Source of the DNA: Todiramphus chloris collaris
Lineage: Eukaryota > Chordata > Aves > Coraciiformes > Alcedinidae
Length of the DNA stretch: 64,000 nucleotides
NCBI GenBank assembly: GCA_025345505.1
Contig: JANVCC010000011.1
Coordinates: 10,576,184 to 10,640,183, forward strand
Reading direction: 5' to 3'
Under the pieces are notes generated by a model, which had not been told where the DNA came from, searched no databases, and was given only the letters and a program-made list of their open reading frames with translations. This document shows, one piece after another, positions 60,744-64,000 of the stretch. Numbering within the stretch: position 1 is the stretch's first letter; every line of letters begins with the position of its first letter. The translations under genes were made by a program, and so were the position numbers.

Positions 60744-61094
60744 TCACAGAATCACAGAATAGCATGGCTTGGAAGGGACCTCTGGAGATAATCGAGTCCA
60801 ACCCCCCTGCCAAAGCAGGTTCCCCTAGGGCAGGTTGCACAGCAATGTGTCCAGGTGGGTCCTGAAAGTCTCCAGAGAAGGAGACTCCACACCCTCTCTG
60901 GGCAGCCTGTTCCAGGGCTGCGTCACCCTCACAGGAAAGAGGCTTTCCCTCATGTTTAGGTGGAACTTCCTGAGTTCTAGTTTGTGCCCACTGCCCTTTT
61001 TCCTAACACTGGGCACCACTGAAAAAAAGTCTGGCCCCAATCTCTGGCCACCTGCTCTTTAGATATTTATTAGCGTTGATAAGATCCCGTAAGA
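60744..61094 (-). mobile_element. CR1 LINE 3' fragment
   Basis: Plus-strand text TCACAGAATCACAGAAT, then GGAAGGGACCTCTGGAGAT and GAGTCCAACCCCCC, is a canonical inverted CR1 3' end. The minus-strand frame 60825-61040 encodes LRKFHLNMRESLFPVRVTQ, then PWNRLPREGVESPSLETFRT and LDTLLCNLP. Two changes stand out: [11 protein letters not shown] is changed to PWNRLPREGVE. It has a clean tail and a mostly open frame, so a middle-aged copy. It resembles the split element at 61437. Confidence 0.95.
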
Positions 61095-61436
61095 TCCATT
61101 ACCACAGGCACTTTTGAAAAGGTGGCCAAATGGACACTTACCTGGTTTGAAAATCTATGCACACTTTCTGACTATTACCTTTAGGTGTCCAGGTATTCTT
61201 TCTATAATATTCACAAGTTCTTATGCTTAAACTGTATTCACAGACATGATCTGTGACCATCTTTCAGCTGATAGATAAGTGCTAAAAATGTGAAAGGCAG
61301 GCAGGTCAAACATTTCAAGGTTTGCTACTGTAGTACTCAGTAAATTTGATATGAAACACCTATTTCAGCTTATTCTGAGATTTTCATTCCCAGTGGCTTT
61401 GTAGGTGGGGTGGTGGAGAGGGGTGTAGTTTGAGGT
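61095..61436. other. Spacer between CR1 copies
   Basis: About 340 bases of unique sequence between two convergent CR1 3' fragments. No gene recognised. Confidence 0.5.
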
Positions 61437-61996
61437 GGAAGAACAGCCTGATGTACTGGATCAAATCCAGTGGAGGGCCACCATGATGGTCAGGGGGTCA
61501 GAGCACAGGACATTTGAGGGGAGACTAGGAGAACTGAGGCTGTACAGGTCAAGAAGGGAAGGCTCAGAGGGGATCATAGAATCATAGAATCATTATGGTT
61601 GGAAAGGGACTCCAGGGTCATCAAGTCCAACCTTTGTCCTAGCAAATGACAATGCAAATGGCTGTACTCATTGTCCACAGCAGGTGGTTACAGACAGATC
61701 CAGGCTTTTCTCAGGGATACACAATAAAAGGGCAAAAGGCAATGGGTACAAGTTATAGTGACTACACATATGGAGAACATTTCTCCATGAGAGTGGTCAG
61801 ACCTTGAAACCAGTGTTTAGAGAGCTTATGAGCTCTCCAGTCTTGTAGATATTCAAAACTCATCTAGCACAAAAACTCACAAGCAACATAGTCTAGGTTT
61901 GAATTTGACCCTTTTTGAGCAGGGGAGTGAGACCAGACAATCTCCTAAAGTCCCTTTTGGCTTACACAATTCCGTGGTTGTATGATTCTCTCTATA
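61437..61996 (+). mobile_element. CR1 LINE fragment split by a second CR1
   Basis: First part (61437-61572): GGATCAAATCCAGTGGAGGG and GGAGAACTGAGGCTGTACAG come from the C-terminal ORF2 region up to GGCTCAGAGGGGAT. Second part (about 61650-61996): AGATCCAGGCTTTTCTCAGG, GGCAAAAGGCAATGGGTACA, CTCCATGAGAGTGGTCAG, GATATTCAAAACTCATCT, TTTTTGAGCAGGGGAGTGAG and the tail GTTGTATGATTCTCTCTAT. Between them lies a short inverted CR1 tail (61573-61649). The parts continue one another in the same orientation, so this was one element interrupted by a later insertion. No frame is open. Confidence 0.88.
61573..61649 (-). mobile_element. Nested CR1 3'-end fragment
   Basis: The inverted tail ATCATAGAATCATAGAATCA, then TTATGGTTGGAAAGGGACTC and TCATCAAGTCCAACC, is only about 77 bases long. 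It is the extreme 3' end of a minus-strand CR1 inside a plus-strand CR1. Such a short piece is an extreme 5' truncation at insertion. The inner edge is uncertain by about 20 bases. Confidence 0.85.
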
Positions 61997-62804
61997 CAAG
62001 TATTTAAATGCACATAAATTTTTGGCATACTTCGTCAAGGCACTTTCTGGTGACATTTGCATATGTATGCACTCATTTGCATATACAGAAATTCCTGGGT
62101 CTTAAGCAGTGTGCAGGTTCTAAAATTTCTTTTTTTCTATTTTAACTGTGCACTCTATCATCAAAATGAGAAATAATAGCATGCAAAAAACATTGATGCT
62201 TAGACACAAGATGGTATTTTCCTTTAAAATAAGAACATCTTTTCCTCCAAAGCCACTAAGTCTGAATATATGCTTGTACATGACTATACCTCTAAAATTA
62301 TAGAAGACAAAAATATAAGCAAGCATTATTTTGGATAATTCAAGAAAGTAATTAAAAATAAATCTTTTTCTTTTCATAGACGGATTATAATAAACCCGTA
62401 ACCCAGTTTCATGGATCTTGACCTAAGGATGCATTAACTTGTTCAGAACAGTGGTGCTTTTCTAGGTATCACAGGTTAAATATATCTCATTTTTCTTCTT
62501 CTCTAAACACACACAAAGAAAACCCATTACATATTTTGGATTCAGCCAATACATTTGGAGATCTTTTTTTTTCTGTTTCATATGAACAATTTGTCCAAAG
62601 TGCAAAGTATTTCTCAGTGGCTCTGACAGTAAACACTACAAAGAGAAAGATTTTTGTAAGCATAAGAAAGTGAGGATACAGAAGTCCTGTCTCTGACTGA
62701 TGGTCCAGTGATGTTAGGGCTCTGCCTTCAACAGAAGCCAGAAGCAGACATCTAAAGCAGAGTGTAACAGGAAGACCTGTAAGCTACTTTGAAAATTCCT
62801 TCAG
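61997..62804. other. Unique AT-rich sequence
   Basis: No gene recognised. Contains a T8 run near 62566 and short motif-free open frames. Confidence 0.5.
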
Positions 62805-63290
62805 CCTCCACCAATTTGCAGCTGAGGGATGTTCTGAGCCTGAGGTGCTTTCTGTGTAGTCAGTAACCTCCACAGGTTGATGAGTGCTAATGGCCAGCTC
62901 AGTCCATCATTCTTATGCATGAAATCAGGACTGTTGATTTCCAATATGCACCATTTTAGATTAAATTTCCTTTCATCCTTTTTTACTGCCCAGTCCCTCA
63001 GCCATGCAATATCTTTCTGCAGTTCTGCATGATCAGCTCTCATCTTTACTACTCTGAAGAATTTAGTATCATCAGTACAAGTTTGTCAGTGGTTTATATT
63101 CACCCACTTTTACAGAGCATTATTCATAAATGAATTCATAAATTTCTATGTTGAAATGCACAGGTCTCAGCTCAAAGCATTCTAGACCTTTCTCCCCTGG
63201 GAGAACTTACTATTTTTATCTTCTGTTATCTATCTTTTAAACAACTGATTATGCTTACAAGAGCCTTCCCTCTTATCCTTGGCTGCCTAA
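62805..63290 (-). mobile_element. Ancient CR1-like LINE fragment with RT active site
   Basis: The minus strand carries a still-readable reverse-transcriptase segment. The frame through 63085-62950 reads CTDDTKFFRVVKMRADHAEL, then QKDIAWLRDW and AVKKDERKFNLKWC. It fits the CR1 pattern of F-A-D-D-T-K followed by an ELQ-DL--L--WA segment and KFN--KC. The catalytic aspartate pair is present (codons at 63068-63073), but the two residues before it are changed to CT. Plus-strand text GGGAGAACTTACTATTTTTA and CAAGAGCCTTCCCTCTTATC continues the older CR1 layout upstream in the protein. An 80-codon frame survives (62801-63043, minus). It is old but unusually readable. Confidence 0.85.
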
Positions 63291-63329
63291 TTTGCTAAAT
63301 GGACATTTGTTGGGTGAACTCAAAAAAAA

Positions 63330-63645
63330 GGAGGTGTTGACCTCTTCTCCCTAGTATCCAGTGATGGGATGTGTGGAAATGGTTCAAAGCTGTGTCAGTT
63401 ATGGGAGATTCAAACTGGACATTAGGAAGGACCTTGAGTGGGTGGTCAAACACTGGAACAGGTTTCCTGGAGAGGTGGCTGATGCGTCAAGCCTGTCAGT
63501 GTTTGAAAGACATTGGACAATGACCTTAATAACACGCTTTAACTTATGGTCAGCCCTGAAGTGGTCAGGCAGTTGGACTAGATGATCGTTGTAGGTCCCT
63601 TCTAACTGAAATATTCTATTATATTCTGTTCTATAATTCTATTCT
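63330..63645 (+). mobile_element. CR1 LINE 3' fragment with TCTATT tail
   Basis: GGAGGTGTTGACCTCTTCTC, then TTCAAACTGGACATTAGGAAG, GTGGTCAAACACTGGAACAG, TTGGTC-like AACTTATGGTCAGCCCTGAA, GTTGGACTAGATGATCGTTG, and the tail ATATTCTATTATATTCTGTTC. The protein frame 63361-63585 includes VVKHWNRFPGEVADASSLSVF. The tail, built on TATTC rather than GATTCTATG, marks a CR1 subfamily different from all others in this window. About 20 bases are missing near GGAAGGACCTTGAG (the FF-TERV part). Confidence 0.93.
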
Positions 63646-64000
63646 AAACTTTGTCAAAAGATTTAGAATGTCATGCGGATGGTATCAACCAGGTCTGCTG
63701 CAGATTCAAGCAAAGACCAATAGGAAGTATACCTTTCCACTACAAAAGACATGAGACTCTTCCTCCATACATAGCACTCATCCTTCTTCCCATTATACTC
63801 TCTACTGTTTTGACAGATCTGTTCAGCACAGGTGTCTCTTCCCCATGAGATTTTCCCTAGTTCCCTTAAAAATCAGCATCCTATTTACTTCCTTACAGAC
63901 TGCAGAAACCAAGGGGTTCTGCAAAAGAAGCTTTACACCACAGCTAGTAGCTCAGCTGCTTTATCCCCGCATTCCTCTGGGATGCTGGAGTGAATACTAT
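63646..64000. other. Unique non-coding sequence to window end
   Basis: No gene or repeat recognised. Confidence 0.5.

Noticed and set aside
1-64000. CRISPR arrays, tRNA/rRNA genes, operons, mitochondrial insertions
   Set aside because: No regularly spaced direct repeats, no cloverleaf with GGTTCGA-type arm, and no mitochondrial gene text was seen on either strand.

Overview
The window reads as non-coding DNA from a bird nuclear genome. The diagnosis rests on the dispersed repeats: many 5'-truncated copies of the CR1 LINE, several still carrying the 3' tail built on GATTCTATGATT, plus long terminal repeats of the kind left by avian ERVL-like endogenous retroviruses. No bacterial-style operons, no tRNA or rRNA genes and no recognisable protein-coding exon were found on either strand. 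The only reading frames with recognisable protein similarity are decayed pieces of CR1 reverse transcriptase. The species cannot be named from sequence alone.

Layout: 0-9 kb is AT-rich unique sequence holding one CR1 fragment (640-1418), one very old minus-strand CR1-like fragment (about 3040-3560) and a pair of abutting inverted repeats (7274-7312). 10-12.1 kb is a repeat cluster: a solo LTR followed by two CR1 copies joined head to tail. 12-22.8 kb is mostly unique DNA with an ancient CR1 remnant (15.8 kb), a younger one (18.5 kb) and a second pair of abutting inverted repeats (20.7 kb). 22,806-23,603 is a complete solo LTR with a perfect 5-bp target duplication. 23.6-44.8 kb is largely unique, with simple repeats (TA/CA, A-rich, purine tract, G13) and one CR1 piece. 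44.8-46.3 kb has an ancient CR1 and a third solo LTR. 50-52.4 kb holds two CR1 copies; the one at 51,435-52,402 is the longest and best preserved. 55.9-63.6 kb holds a further series of CR1 pieces, one of them split by an inserted opposite-strand CR1 fragment.

By sequence similarity the CR1 pieces fall into groups. Copies at 640, 11574, 31480 and 50051 share one 3' region. Copies at 10680, 18484 and 51435 share another. Those at 60744 and 61437 form a third and 63330 a fourth. Five older fragments (3040, 15760, 44887, 55880, 62805) belong to a much more decayed CR1-like layer. The three LTRs share a short promoter-like module (a GACC-like box, an ATTCCAT-like box, and CRE and TATA positions) in different states of decay.

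No genes work together here. The window is best read as a gene desert or the inside of a very large intron, shaped by retroelement insertion and decay, with a few CpG-retaining or homeodomain-motif-rich stretches that could be regulatory. I found nothing that supports a new molecular system; the most useful leads are the structural observations in the findings.
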